64,000 bases of DNA, from assembly GCF_015999465.1 (NCBI RefSeq), contig NZ_CP065534.1, positions 3,782,001 through 3,846,000 on the forward strand, written 5' to 3'. The notes under the pieces are model-generated. The model was given only the letters and a program-made list of their open reading frames with translations. It made no database searches and had not been told where the DNA came from. The DNA is from Lonsdalea populi. GTDB taxonomy: Bacteria > Pseudomonadota > Gammaproteobacteria > Enterobacterales > Enterobacteriaceae. Every line of letters starts with the position of its first letter. Positions within the stretch are counted from its first letter, which is position 1. Below, one piece after another: positions 24,260 through 33,639 of the stretch. A program made the translations under genes and the position numbers.

Positions 24260-24988
24260 ATGAATTTTGCTTTTACACTCCTTGACTGGCAGGCGAGAGC
24301 GCCGGGCTTAAATGATTTTACCGACTGGCAGCGCTGGGCGAAAACGCCCTGTGCCATCGATCCTGAGCAACCCGTGGGCAAATGCCGTCATCTGCCGATG
24401 ATGACGGCGAGACGTCTCAATAGCGGTAGCCGGCTTTCGGTCGACTGCGGATTGTCTCTGTTACAACAGCATGGCGGCGACGCCGTCGTATTTACCAGCC
24501 GTCACGGCGAACTGGAGCGTAACCTGCGCATCCTGCTGGCGCTGTCGCAGCAGGAAAGCCTGTCTCCTACCGACTTCACGATGTCTGTGCATAACTCCTC
24601 GGTGGGAAGTCTGACTATCGCCGCCCGATCATCGTTAGTGTCGACGTCGATTGCGGCAGGGCTGGACTCCTTTCAGCAGGGGCTACTGGAAGTCGCCGCA
24701 CTGCATAAGGCGGGATATCGCCATGTCGTGCTGGTGGATTTTGATGGCGCGGTGCCTGCCTTTTTCGACGATAAACTGCCGGAACAGGTGCCGCGTTACC
24801 CTTATGCCGTTGCGCTGCTCCTGGCTCCCGGCGATGACCTGACGTGTGCATCCTCTCCTTTAAGTGTGGCGGAAGAGCCTGGAACGCCCCAAAGTCTGCA
24901 ATTTTTGCAGGCGGTATTAGCGCAAAAAAAGACATTTAACATTGAGGGCGCCAACGTCAGCTGGCAGTGGAAGGCGCGCTATGAGTGA
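24260..24988 (+). CDS. apeC: Ketosynthase-like protein without catalytic residues (chain-length-factor role)
   Basis: 242 residues, about 60% of a normal ketosynthase, corresponding to the N-terminal half. The region that should hold the nucleophilic Cys reads SLVSTSIAAGLDS, so the Cys is absent, and the His motifs of the C-terminal half are missing. In studied APE systems this protein pairs with the ApeO ketosynthase like a chain-length factor; that assignment is by family and position. Its last eight bases overlap apeD. Confidence 0.75.
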   Translation: MNFAFTLLDWQARAPGLNDFTDWQRWAKTPCAIDPEQPVGKCRHLPMMTARRLNSGSRLSVDCGLSLLQQHGGDAVVFTSRHGELERNLRILLALSQQESLSPTDFTMSVHNSSVGSLTIAARSSLVSTSIAAGLDSFQQGLLEVAALHKAGYRHVVLVDFDGAVPAFFDDKLPEQVPRYPYAVALLLAPGDDLTCASSPLSVAEEPGTPQSLQFLQAVLAQKKTFNIEGANVSWQWKARYE

Positions 24989-25769
24989 TGATGCTATTGC
25001 GCCAATGGCTCCCTCTTCCTGGCTAAACCGAGGCTGGCGGCTGGCGATGACCGGCTTCTGTTTCGGCATGTTCAGCCTGGGCGGACTGCTGCTTTCGCTG
25101 GTGTGGTTCAACTTACTGCTGCTTATGCCCTGCGGCGCACTATGCCGCCGGCAGCTGGCGCGTCGCAGCATCTCCGCGAGCTTTCGGTTTTTCCTCTGGT
25201 GCGTTCGTACATTGGGCGTGCTGGACTACAAAATAGAAGGGGGGGAAACGCTCAGGAGAGACCGCGGTTGTCTCGTTATCGCCAATCATCCCACGCTGAT
25301 CGACTATGTCATGCTGGCGTCGGTCATGCCGGAAGTGGATTGTCTGGTGAAGGCCGAGCTGTTGAAAAATGTGTTCTTTCGCGGGGTCATCCGTTCGGCG
25401 GACTACCTGATCAACAGCCAGTCCTATACCTTGCTGCCGGAGTGCGAACGGCGCTTGAAGCGCGGAGAGGCCATCATGATTTTCCCCGAGGGAACCCGAA
25501 CCGACCCCGGGCGGCCGCTGGTGTTGCAACGCGGTGCGGCAAATATCGCCGTTCGCTGCGGCTGCGATCTCCGCATCGTCCATATTCGTAGTACCCAGCA
25601 GACGCTGGGTAAACACGACCGCTGGTACCACGTTCCCCGCATAAAACCGTTGTTGACCGTCACGGTTCAGGATCGCATTAGCAGCCAGGATTTTGTCGGA
25701 CAGGGCGACGAACCCTCTTTGGCCGCGCGACGCCTGACTCGTTTTTTACAAGATTCGTTAACGCTTTAA
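24981..25769 (+). CDS. apeD: PlsC-like acyltransferase
   Basis: 262 residues of the 1-acyl-glycerol-3-phosphate acyltransferase superfamily. Seen: an N-terminal membrane helix (about 20-50), the catalytic NHPTLID (His-x4-Asp), and the acceptor-binding FPEGTR. The start at 24981 is inside the end of apeC. Inferred role: transfer of an acyl or aryl polyenyl group to a glycolipid or phospholipid acceptor at the inner membrane. Confidence 0.82.
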   Translation: MSDDAIAPMAPSSWLNRGWRLAMTGFCFGMFSLGGLLLSLVWFNLLLLMPCGALCRRQLARRSISASFRFFLWCVRTLGVLDYKIEGGETLRRDRGCLVIANHPTLIDYVMLASVMPEVDCLVKAELLKNVFFRGVIRSADYLINSQSYTLLPECERRLKRGEAIMIFPEGTRTDPGRPLVLQRGAANIAVRCGCDLRIVHIRSTQQTLGKHDRWYHVPRIKPLLTVTVQDRISSQDFVGQGDEPSLAARRLTRFLQDSLTL

Positions 25770-25802
25770 TTTCATTATTATTCAAAAAAACAGGTATGAG
25801 TT

Positions 25803-26087
25803 ATGGATAGTCTTTTCATTGAAATCAAACAAATGATGATTGATGCACTGAACCTCGAAGAGGTAAGCGTTGATGAGATTGAGACCGATGCGCCGTTGTT
25901 TGGCGACGGGCTCGGTTTGGATTCTATTGATGCACTTGAACTAGGGCTGGCGGTTAAAAATCGTTATGGCGTCGTGCTCTCTGCAGAAAGTGAAGCGATG
26001 CGTCAGCATTTCTTCTCTGTCGCCACTCTGGCTGCGTTCATCACCGCGCAGCGTTCAGTGAATTCTGATGATAAAACAATGGGTTAA
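25803..26087 (+). CDS. apeE: Acyl carrier protein ApeE
   Basis: 94-residue ACP with the phosphopantetheine attachment motif LGLDSIDALE; the modified Ser is residue 41. Strongly acidic, as usual for the family. It is followed after two bases by a second ACP gene. Confidence 0.88.
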   Translation: MDSLFIEIKQMMIDALNLEEVSVDEIETDAPLFGDGLGLDSIDALELGLAVKNRYGVVLSAESEAMRQHFFSVATLAAFITAQRSVNSDDKTMG

Positions 26088-26089
26088 TT

Positions 26090-26341
26090 ATGGATAAGAA
26101 CGATATTTATCAGGAAGTCACCGGGTTGCTGGTTAAGCTTTTCGAGCTTGATGCGGACGATATCACTCCTGAGTCCCGCTTGTATGAGGATCTGGAACTC
26201 GACAGCATCGATGCTGTGGATATGGTGGTTCACCTGCAAAAACGCATCGGACGGAAAATCTCTCCGGAAACCTTCAAATCTGTACGCACCGTGCAGGACG
26301 TCGTTACTGCCGTCGAACATCTGCTCAATGAAGGGCAATAA
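26090..26341 (+). CDS. apeF: Acyl carrier protein ApeF
   Basis: 83-residue ACP with attachment motif LELDSIDAVD, modified Ser 39. The two ACPs differ around helix II (LGLDSIDALEL against LELDSIDAVDM), suggesting division of labour between the aryl starter and elongation partners. Confidence 0.88.
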   Translation: MDKNDIYQEVTGLLVKLFELDADDITPESRLYEDLELDSIDAVDMVVHLQKRIGRKISPETFKSVRTVQDVVTAVEHLLNEGQ

Positions 26342-26921
26342 CGGTTTATCGTCAGGGAAAATTTTCTCCAGATTGACGGCCGGTCTGAGCGTGCTGCTGA
26401 CGCTGAGCTGGCCTTTTCTGGTGTGGTTTAGCGTCACGCACCCCCATCAACGTTGGATCCTGCCTCTGCTGGCACTGGTGTTTCTTTTGCGTTTTTACGC
26501 GTTATCCAGAGATAAGCGACTGTTCAGAGAAACCGGGGGCCTGCTGGCGGCCATCGGGGCGCTCCTTTGCCTGACGAGCCTGTGGTTGCAGGATACCCAG
26601 TGGCTGATGGGGTATCCGGTGGTGGTGAATCTGGTGATGCTGGGTCTATTTGGCGGATCGCTTTACAGCTGCATGCCGATCGTTGAACGGCTGGCCCGTC
26701 TGAAAGAACCGGACCTGCCGCCTGAGGCCATTCGCTATACGCGCAAAGTGACGCAGATGTGGTGCCTGTTTTTCGTGTTTAACGGCAGCGTCGCGGCGTG
26801 GACCTGTCTGGCGGGAAATTTACGCTGGTGGACCCTGTGGAACGGCCTGATAAGTTACGTGTTGATAGGGATAGTGATGGGGGGCGAATGGTTGACGCGC
26901 CAACGCCTGAGAAAGAGATGA
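26328..26921 (+). CDS. apeG: Inner-membrane protein of the ape cluster (COG4648 type)
   Basis: 197 residues with about five hydrophobic segments and no catalytic motif that I recognise. The start ATG at 26328 lies inside the end of apeF (14-base overlap); the upstream continuation of the frame is the shadow of the ACP gene. Present in APE clusters generally, function unknown. The stop overlaps the apeH start (ATGA). Confidence 0.72.
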   Translation: MKGNNGLSSGKIFSRLTAGLSVLLTLSWPFLVWFSVTHPHQRWILPLLALVFLLRFYALSRDKRLFRETGGLLAAIGALLCLTSLWLQDTQWLMGYPVVVNLVMLGLFGGSLYSCMPIVERLARLKEPDLPPEAIRYTRKVTQMWCLFFVFNGSVAAWTCLAGNLRWWTLWNGLISYVLIGIVMGGEWLTRQRLRKR

Positions 26922-28279
26922 TGAAGACGATAAAAGTCTCTCCGGTCTGCGACTGGTTATCGCTGGAGAATGGCGCGCAACGCCGAGTGGCCAGCCAGGG
27001 TTCGCAGGTGTTTACGCTTGCCATGCTGCGTCAGCAGGTAACTTTACTATGCGAGCAGCTGTTGGCCCACAACGCCCAGCGGTGGGCGCTTTGTTTTGAA
27101 GACAGCTACCTGTTTAGCGTGGGGTTGCTGGCGTCGCTGCATGCGGGTAAGACACCCATTATTCCCGGCCACTGTCGTTCGTCGGTGCTGCAAGAGCAGA
27201 TAAGCGATTTCGATGGCGTACTGACGGACAGCGCGCTGCCTCTGGATTGCCCTGTCGTGACCCTCAGCGCCGAAACGCATTCGGCATCGCCGAACTGCGA
27301 GCTGCCGCCGATGCCGGATAGCGCCTGCGTGGTCCTGTTTACCTCGGGTTCGACCGGCACCCCTCGTCAGGTGGTTAAGCCAGTCCGCTGCCTTGATGAA
27401 GAGTCGCGTTGGCTGGGGGCGCTGTGGGGCGAGCGTTTGCAGGGTTGCCACGTTGTCGCCTCGGTCACGCATCAGCACATGTACGGCCTGACGTTCTGCA
27501 TCTGGTTGCCCATGTCATTGGGCCTGAGTTTTGAGAGTCGACAAATCATGTACACCGAACAGCTGGCGGCATTCCCCCGCGAACAGCGCTACGCTTTTAT
27601 CAGCAGTCCGGCTTTCTTACGACGTCTGGATTACGCATTGGCGGTGCCGCGCTGTCAGCTGATTGTCTCCGCGGGAGGCGCGCTGCCCTGGACGTCCGCG
27701 CAGAAGGCGGCGCAGGGGTTAGGTCATCCGATCGACGAGATTTACGGCAGTACCGAAACCGGCGTCATGGCATGGTGTTCGCGTGACGGAGAAAAGGCCG
27801 TCTGGACGCCGTTCGACGGCGTGATGCATCAGGCGGATGACTCGGGCGACTGGTGGGTGCGTTCGGCCCTGATTCCACAGCCGGAAGGGCTTCGACTGGA
27901 CGACAAGCTGGCGTTCACCGGCGACGGGCGGTTCGTACTGTGCGGTCGTCACGATCGTATTTTGAAAGTCGAAGATAAGCGTATTTCTCTCAGTGAAATC
28001 GAACGTCGACTGCTGTCACTGCCTGAAATCGAAGACGCGGTAGCGGTGCAGGTCAAGCGGGGCGATCGTGCCTGTATCGGCGTGGTGCTGGTCCTCAAAT
28101 CCCCTCATCGGGCCGTGAACCTGCCGAATCTGAAACGAAAATGGCGTCATGAGCTGCATCAGTGGCTGGAGCCGGTCGCGATGCCGCGGCTGTGGCGCAT
28201 CGTCGAGGCCATTCCCGTCAACACGCAGAGCAAGCGCGCCTGGCCACAAATACAGGAACTTTTCCATGCTGCCCGTTGA
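26918..28279 (+). CDS. apeH: AMP-dependent aryl/acyl ligase
   Basis: 453-residue ANL-superfamily adenylating enzyme. Seen: the ATP loop LFTSGSTGTPR, the A5 motif IYGSTETG, the ribose-binding Asp in FTGDGRF followed by GRHDRILKVEDKRIS, and a Lys in NTQSKRAW at the usual C-terminal catalytic position. Inferred role: activates 4-hydroxybenzoate or a related aryl acid and loads it on an ApeE/ApeF ACP as starter. Confidence 0.85.
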   Translation: MMKTIKVSPVCDWLSLENGAQRRVASQGSQVFTLAMLRQQVTLLCEQLLAHNAQRWALCFEDSYLFSVGLLASLHAGKTPIIPGHCRSSVLQEQISDFDGVLTDSALPLDCPVVTLSAETHSASPNCELPPMPDSACVVLFTSGSTGTPRQVVKPVRCLDEESRWLGALWGERLQGCHVVASVTHQHMYGLTFCIWLPMSLGLSFESRQIMYTEQLAAFPREQRYAFISSPAFLRRLDYALAVPRCQLIVSAGGALPWTSAQKAAQGLGHPIDEIYGSTETGVMAWCSRDGEKAVWTPFDGVMHQADDSGDWWVRSALIPQPEGLRLDDKLAFTGDGRFVLCGRHDRILKVEDKRISLSEIERRLLSLPEIEDAVAVQVKRGDRACIGVVLVLKSPHRAVNLPNLKRKWRHELHQWLEPVAMPRLWRIVEAIPVNTQSKRAWPQIQELFHAAR

Positions 28280-28619
28280 GATCTCCCGGACAACCCATGA
28301 GAGCCAGGCGGAGCTGATGCTGCGCGCCGACGAGCGTCTGTTTTGGTTCCGCGGCCATTTCCCCCAACAACCGCTGCTCCCCGGCATCGCTCAGCTCGAC
28401 TGGGCGATGCGTTATGGCGTGGAGATCCTGGCGCCGCAGTGGCGTTTCTGCGCGGTGGAAAGCCTCAAGTTTCAACGCCCCGTACTCCCAGGCAATACGC
28501 TGCGTCTTACCCTGAACTGGAAGGAAGACAAACGACAGCTGGCGTTCTGCTACCACATCGTGCGGGCGCGAGGCGACGAACTGCCGGCGAGCAACGGGAA
28601 AATCACCCTATGTCAGTGA
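28266..28619 (+). CDS. apeI: Hotdog-fold dehydratase subunit carrying the catalytic His
   Basis: 117 residues, FabZ-like. Seen: RGHFPQQPLLPG with the conserved dehydratase His, whereas the usual catalytic Glu position reads AQLDWAMR (Asp instead of Glu). Its partner ApeP shows the opposite pattern. The start ATG at 28266 lies 14 bases inside the end of apeH. Confidence 0.82.
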   Translation: MLPVEISRTTHESQAELMLRADERLFWFRGHFPQQPLLPGIAQLDWAMRYGVEILAPQWRFCAVESLKFQRPVLPGNTLRLTLNWKEDKRQLAFCYHIVRARGDELPASNGKITLCQ

Positions 28620-30319
28620 ACCGCGATTTCTTACCCTGCGTAGTGATCCCCTGCTATAACCACGGCGGCATGATGCCCGGGGTTCTGGCGCGACTGGCGC
28701 CTTTCGATCTGCCTGTTTTTATCGTGGATGACGGCAGCGAGACGGCCACGCAGCAGCAGTTGGAACAACTGGCCCGCGAAAACGATCGCGTGGCGCTGGT
28801 GCGTCTTGCGAAGAATCAGGGTAAAGGCGCGGCGGTGATCGTGGGGTTCGAAACCGCTGCGGCCGCAGGCTATACGCACGCGTTGCAGGTGGATGCGGAC
28901 GGACAGCATCAGATTGAGGATATTCCTCGGCTGCTGGACGACGCCCGCGCGTACCCTGAGAGCCTGATTTCGGGGCGTCCGCGTTATGACGCCTCCGTGC
29001 CTAAATCTCGCCTCTACGGCCGCTACGTCACCCATTTCTGGGTCTGGGTCGAGACGCTTTCCCTCTCGATCAAAGACAGCATGTGTGGATTTCGAGTTTA
29101 CCCGTTGGCGGCCACGCTGGCGCTGACGTCTCAACGGACGATAGGCCTACGGATGGATTTCGACACGGAAATCATGGTCCGGCTTTACTGGCAAGGCACC
29201 GCCAGCCGTTTCATTGAGACACGCGTCACCTATCCAGACAATGGCATCTCGCATTTTGATACGCTGCGAGACAATCTTCGTATCTCCTGGATGCACACCC
29301 GCCTGTTTTTCGGCATGTTGCCGCGCATACCCTCTTTATTGTTCCGCCGTCGCCGCACGCACTGGGCGCAGATTGCCGAACGTAAAGGTTTGCTGGGCAT
29401 GCGCTTCATGTTGGCCGTCTATCAATGGCTGGGACGGCGAGGTTTTTCCCTGCTGCTGTGGCCCGTCATCGCTTTTTACTGGTTGACCGGAAAGGCGCAG
29501 CGGCAGGCGTCTTGCCAGTGGCTGGCTCAGGTTCATGACTATGCGGATGGTCGGGGGATTGCGCTGCCGCGTCCCTTAAACAGCTATCGCCATTTTCTGC
29601 GTTTTGGCTACGCGATGCTGGATAAAATCGCCAGCTGGCGCGGGGAGTTGCACTGGGGTAAGGAGATCGACTTTGCGCCGGGCGCGCTGGACGTCATCCA
29701 TCAAGGACGGGAGCGGGGACAATTGATCCTGGCCTCCCATCTCGGCGACATCGAAGCGTGTCGCGGCATGGCCCAACAGGTCAGTGGATTGGTGATTAAC
29801 GCCCTGGTGTTTACCGATAATGCCCAACGCTTCCGGCAGATTCAGGAGAGCTTGACGCCGCAGGCGGGCGTAAATCTGATCCCCCTTCGTGACATCGGAC
29901 CGGAAACCGCGATGCTGTTGCAGCAAAAGCTGGATGCGGGCGAGTGGGTCGCGATAGTCGGCGACCGCCTTGCCGTCCATCGTCATCGGGGCGTTCAGCA
30001 GCGCGTCGTCTGGAGTGATTTTATGGGACGTCCCGCCCCCTTCCCGCAGGGGCCGTTTGTTCTCGCGGCCGCGCTGCGCTGCCCGGTGTTACTGATGTTT
30101 GTCCTTCGTGAACAAAACCAGCTTCGGGTTTACTGCGAGCCATTCGCCGATCCTATCATGCTGCCCAGAAGGTCGCGCCAGGAGGCGTTGCAACAGGTTA
30201 TCGACCGCTATGCCGGGAGGCTGGCGCACTATGCGCTGAAAGCCCCTCTCGACTGGTTTAATTTTTTTGATTTTTGGAGTTTGCCGGACGAGACGTCGGC
30301 AAATAGGAAAAAAAGATGA
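28610..30319 (+). CDS. apeJ: Fusion of a GT2 glycosyltransferase and an LpxL-like acyltransferase
   Basis: 569 residues. The N-terminal half (about 5-240) is a family 2 glycosyltransferase: VVIPCYNHGG, VDDGSE, the metal-binding VDADGQ and the FDTEIMVR region. The C-terminal half (about 280-560) resembles the lipid A acyltransferase family, with the SHLGDIEACRG motif (His-x4-Glu). Inferred role: adding a sugar to the acceptor lipid and joining the acyl part, so that the polyene becomes a glycolipid-like membrane anchor. It overlaps apeI by 10 bases and apeK by 4. Confidence 0.85.
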   Translation: MSVNRDFLPCVVIPCYNHGGMMPGVLARLAPFDLPVFIVDDGSETATQQQLEQLARENDRVALVRLAKNQGKGAAVIVGFETAAAAGYTHALQVDADGQHQIEDIPRLLDDARAYPESLISGRPRYDASVPKSRLYGRYVTHFWVWVETLSLSIKDSMCGFRVYPLAATLALTSQRTIGLRMDFDTEIMVRLYWQGTASRFIETRVTYPDNGISHFDTLRDNLRISWMHTRLFFGMLPRIPSLLFRRRRTHWAQIAERKGLLGMRFMLAVYQWLGRRGFSLLLWPVIAFYWLTGKAQRQASCQWLAQVHDYADGRGIALPRPLNSYRHFLRFGYAMLDKIASWRGELHWGKEIDFAPGALDVIHQGRERGQLILASHLGDIEACRGMAQQVSGLVINALVFTDNAQRFRQIQESLTPQAGVNLIPLRDIGPETAMLLQQKLDAGEWVAIVGDRLAVHRHRGVQQRVVWSDFMGRPAPFPQGPFVLAAALRCPVLLMFVLREQNQLRVYCEPFADPIMLPRRSRQEALQQVIDRYAGRLAHYALKAPLDWFNFFDFWSLPDETSANRKKR

Positions 30320-30744
30320 GTGCACTGAACGATCCCCGCCTGAGTCACGATGTGGAGATAACGGTTTCATTCCACGATTGCGACCCGATGGGCGTGGTGT
30401 GGCATGGCCACTACTTCCGCTTTTTCGAGGTGGCGCGTGAAGCGCTGTTGAGCAAGTTCAACTATGGCTACCGGGAAATGAAAGCATCCGGCTATGTCTG
30501 GCCGGTCGTGGATACCCGCGTTAAATACCGCTCGCCGCTGACCTACGAACAGCGTATTCGCGTTCGCGCGACGGTGGAGGAAGTGGAGAACCGGCTGCGG
30601 ATCGCCTACCAAATTTTCGATATAGACAGCGGACAACGCACCACTACCGGCTACACCATTCAGGTGGCGGTGGAGGAAGGAAGCCAGACGCTGAGCTTTG
30701 TCTCGCCCGATATCCTGCTGGAACGACTGGGAGTAACACTGTGA
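30316..30744 (+). CDS. apeK: 4-HBT-family thioesterase
   Basis: 142-residue hotdog thioesterase of the YbgC/4-hydroxybenzoyl-CoA type. Seen: the active-site segment HDCDPMGVVWHGHYFRFFE with the catalytic Asp near residue 18. Inferred role: release or editing of acyl groups on the ACPs. Coupled by overlaps on both sides. Confidence 0.85.
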   Translation: MSALNDPRLSHDVEITVSFHDCDPMGVVWHGHYFRFFEVAREALLSKFNYGYREMKASGYVWPVVDTRVKYRSPLTYEQRIRVRATVEEVENRLRIAYQIFDIDSGQRTTTGYTIQVAVEEGSQTLSFVSPDILLERLGVTL

Positions 30745-31346
30745 AAATAATCGGTTTTGCCGTGATGATGATGTTCAGCCTGACGGCGCAGGCCATGACG
30801 CTGGAAGCGCTACAGCAGCGTTTCAGCAGTCAGCCGGTCGTGCGGGCGGCGTTTACCCAGACGCGTGAAATCAAAGGGATGGCGCAACCGCTTAAATCCA
30901 GCGGAGAAATGCTGATCGCACAGCAAAAAGGGCTGTGGTGGCATCAGGCCAAGCCTTTCCCGCTGACGCTGGTGCTGGACGAACAACGAATGGTGCAGGT
31001 CATGAACGGGCAGGCGCCGCAGATTGTGACCGCGGAGAGCAATCCGCAGATGTTTCAGTTCAACCACCTGTTGCGCGCGCTGTTTCAGGCCGACCGTCAG
31101 GTGCTGGAGCAAAACTTCACGCTTGATTTCGCCGACCTGGGCGATCGGCGGTGGCGACTGGTATTAACGCCGAAAACCTCGCCGCTGGATAAATTATTCA
31201 ACGCCATCACCCTCAACGGCCGTGAATATCTGGACCAGATAGAGCTCAACGACCGTCAGGGCGATCTCACCCGGATAACCCTTAGCAACCAGCGTCTGAC
31301 GCCCCGGACATTGAGCGATGATGAGCAAAAACGATTCGTTTTCTAA
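30741..31346 (+). CDS. apeL: LolA-like periplasmic carrier protein
   Basis: 201 residues from a GTG start overlapping the apeK stop. The signal peptide (about 1-18) has cleavage after TAQA. The mature protein matches the outer-membrane lipoprotein carrier (LolA) family, which binds acyl chains in a half-barrel. Inferred role: shuttling the APE lipid across the periplasm. Confidence 0.8.
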   Translation: MKIIGFAVMMMFSLTAQAMTLEALQQRFSSQPVVRAAFTQTREIKGMAQPLKSSGEMLIAQQKGLWWHQAKPFPLTLVLDEQRMVQVMNGQAPQIVTAESNPQMFQFNHLLRALFQADRQVLEQNFTLDFADLGDRRWRLVLTPKTSPLDKLFNAITLNGREYLDQIELNDRQGDLTRITLSNQRLTPRTLSDDEQKRFVF

Positions 31347-33639
31347 ATGGCATCGCCGGGCGGCGTTCGTCTGGGGCGGATGCTGCATGGCGTTATTGGT
31401 GGCGCTGACGCTGCTGTGGCCGCAGGCTCGCATCAACAACAGTGTGCTGGCGTTATTGCCCGATAAGTCGATGGGCGACATCCCGCCGGAACTGCAGGCG
31501 GGGTTTATGCAGCGGCTCGACCAGCAGATGGTCTGGCTCGTTGCGGCGGGGCAACAGGACGATCCGGCACCCGCCGCGTGGTGGCTGCAGCAATTGCGGA
31601 CATGGCCGGAGATCAAGCAGGTCAAAGGCCCTATCGACGCCGAGCAGCAGAAGGCGTGGGGCAAGTTTGCCTACGAATATCGTAACGGACTGATCGATAA
31701 CGCCACGCGTCAGCGCCTTCGGCAGGGCGGCGGCGCGCAGGCGGACTGGGTGCTGGCGCAGCTCTATTCCGCCTTCTCCGGGGTCAGCGGTCAGGAGCTG
31801 GCGCACGATCCGCTGATGCTGGTTCGAGGTTCGCAATTAGCGTTGCAGCAGCAGGCCAGCCGGCTCGGGCTATCGCAGGGATGGCTGAGCGCGCAGGATA
31901 AGCACGGTCAGCGCTGGTACTTTTTACACGGCGAGCTTAACGGCGACTCGTTCGATATGGCGCAGGGACAGCGGCTGGTCGAGAAGTTGACACGTTTACA
32001 GGAAGCGCTGAAAACCCGGTATCCCGACGCGCAGGTGCTGACGCGCGGCACCGTGCTTTTCAGCCACCATGCCAGCCAGCAGGCGAAGCAGGATGTCTCT
32101 ACGCTAGGGACGGCGACCATGGTGGGCGTGCTGCTGTTGGTATTTTCCGTCTTCCGCTCGCCCCGGCCGCTGTTGCTGTGCGCGCTGTCCGTGGCGATTG
32201 GCGCGCTGGCCGGAACGGTCTTTACGCTGCTGCTGTTCGGCGAACTGCACCTGATGACGCTGGTGATGAGCGTCAGTATTGTCGGCATCTCGGCCGACTA
32301 CACGCTGTACTACCTGACCGAGCGCATGGTGCACGGCGGCGCGGTATCGCCGCTGGAAAGCTTACGTAAGGTGCTGCCTAGTTTGCTGCTGGCGCTGGGG
32401 ACGGCCGTGGCGGCCTATCTGATCATGGTGCTGGCGCCGTTCCCCGGATTGCAGCAGCTGGCGATTTTCGCCGCGACGGGGCTGGCCGCCTCCTGTCTGA
32501 CGGTCATTTGCTGGTATCCGCGCTTGGTGCGGGGGCTGCCGGTGCGTCCTATTCCGGCGATGGTTCTGTTAGGGCGTTGGTTGGCGGCATGGCGTCGAAA
32601 TCGGCGGGTGCGTTGGGGGATCCCCTTCGGCGTGCTGGCGTTCGCCGTTATCGGCATGTGGCAGCTCAAGATCGATGACGACATCTCGAAGCTACAGTCG
32701 ATGCCCGCCGCGCTGGTGCAGCAGGAGCGCCAGGTCACGGCGTTGACCGGACAGGGCGGGGATCAAACCTGGTTCGTCGTGTACGGCGACAGCGCTGAGC
32801 AAACGCTGCAGCGCCTGGAACAGCTGGCCCCCCGGCTCCAGGAGGCTCAAAAACAGCGCTGGTTGATGTCCTACCGGTTGCTGCCGCTGGCTTCTCGGGC
32901 GCAGCAACAGCAGGATGAACGGTTGATCGCCGCCGCTGCGGCTACCGTGGTGGCGCGACTGCAAGAGGCGGGCGTGAGCGTTTCTGCGCCGGATGTGAAG
33001 CCGATGCCGGTGACGCCGGAGGTCTGGTTGAACAGTCCCCTGAGCGAGGGATGGCGGCTGCTCTGGCTGACATTGCCTGACGGCCGCAGCGGTGCTCTGG
33101 TACCGGTCAATGGCGTTCGCGATAGCGCGGCGTTGGCGCGTCTGGCTCAGGAAACGACGGGCGTTATCTGGATCGACCGCAAAAGCAGCTTTGATCACCT
33201 GTTTGGCTTCTATCGCGTCATGCTGAGCTGGCTGCTGATCGCGGCGGTCGCGGCGATTGCGTTGAGCTATGCGGTGCGTCTCGGCGTGCGCAAGGGGTTA
33301 CTGAGCGTGGTGCCGTCGGTCCTGTCTTTGGGCGGCGCGCTCGCCCTGCTGGCGCTGAGCGGCCATGCGCTTAACCTGTTTTCTCTGCTCGCGCTGGTGC
33401 TGGTGCTCGGCATCGGCATCAACTACACGCTGTTCTTCAGCAACCCGCGCGGCACGCCGATGACCTCGTTGTTGGCGGTGGTGCTGGCGATGTGTACGAC
33501 GTTGCTGACGCTCGGCATGCTGGTCTTTAGCGGCACACAGGCCATTAGCAGCTTTGGCATCGTTCTGTGCGGTGGTATTTTTATCGCCTTTTTACTGGCG
33601 CCGCTGGCTTTACCGGATTCGAAAGGAAAGAAAAAATAA
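31318..33639 (+). CDS. apeM: MMPL/RND-type lipid exporter
   Basis: 773 residues. The topology fits the family: one N-terminal helix, a large periplasmic domain, five to six helices (about 255-450 with VSIVGISADYTLYYL), a second periplasmic domain, and a final helix group (about 620-765 with VLGIGINYTLFFS). The Asp in GISAD is typical of proton relay. Known: predicted exporter of the COG4258 group found in APE clusters. Two adjacent ATGs (31318, 31321) could start it; it overlaps apeL by 29 bases. Confidence 0.85.
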   Translation: MMSKNDSFSKWHRRAAFVWGGCCMALLVALTLLWPQARINNSVLALLPDKSMGDIPPELQAGFMQRLDQQMVWLVAAGQQDDPAPAAWWLQQLRTWPEIKQVKGPIDAEQQKAWGKFAYEYRNGLIDNATRQRLRQGGGAQADWVLAQLYSAFSGVSGQELAHDPLMLVRGSQLALQQQASRLGLSQGWLSAQDKHGQRWYFLHGELNGDSFDMAQGQRLVEKLTRLQEALKTRYPDAQVLTRGTVLFSHHASQQAKQDVSTLGTATMVGVLLLVFSVFRSPRPLLLCALSVAIGALAGTVFTLLLFGELHLMTLVMSVSIVGISADYTLYYLTERMVHGGAVSPLESLRKVLPSLLLALGTAVAAYLIMVLAPFPGLQQLAIFAATGLAASCLTVICWYPRLVRGLPVRPIPAMVLLGRWLAAWRRNRRVRWGIPFGVLAFAVIGMWQLKIDDDISKLQSMPAALVQQERQVTALTGQGGDQTWFVVYGDSAEQTLQRLEQLAPRLQEAQKQRWLMSYRLLPLASRAQQQQDERLIAAAAATVVARLQEAGVSVSAPDVKPMPVTPEVWLNSPLSEGWRLLWLTLPDGRSGALVPVNGVRDSAALARLAQETTGVIWIDRKSSFDHLFGFYRVMLSWLLIAAVAAIALSYAVRLGVRKGLLSVVPSVLSLGGALALLALSGHALNLFSLLALVLVLGIGINYTLFFSNPRGTPMTSLLAVVLAMCTTLLTLGMLVFSGTQAISSFGIVLCGGIFIAFLLAPLALPDSKGKKK

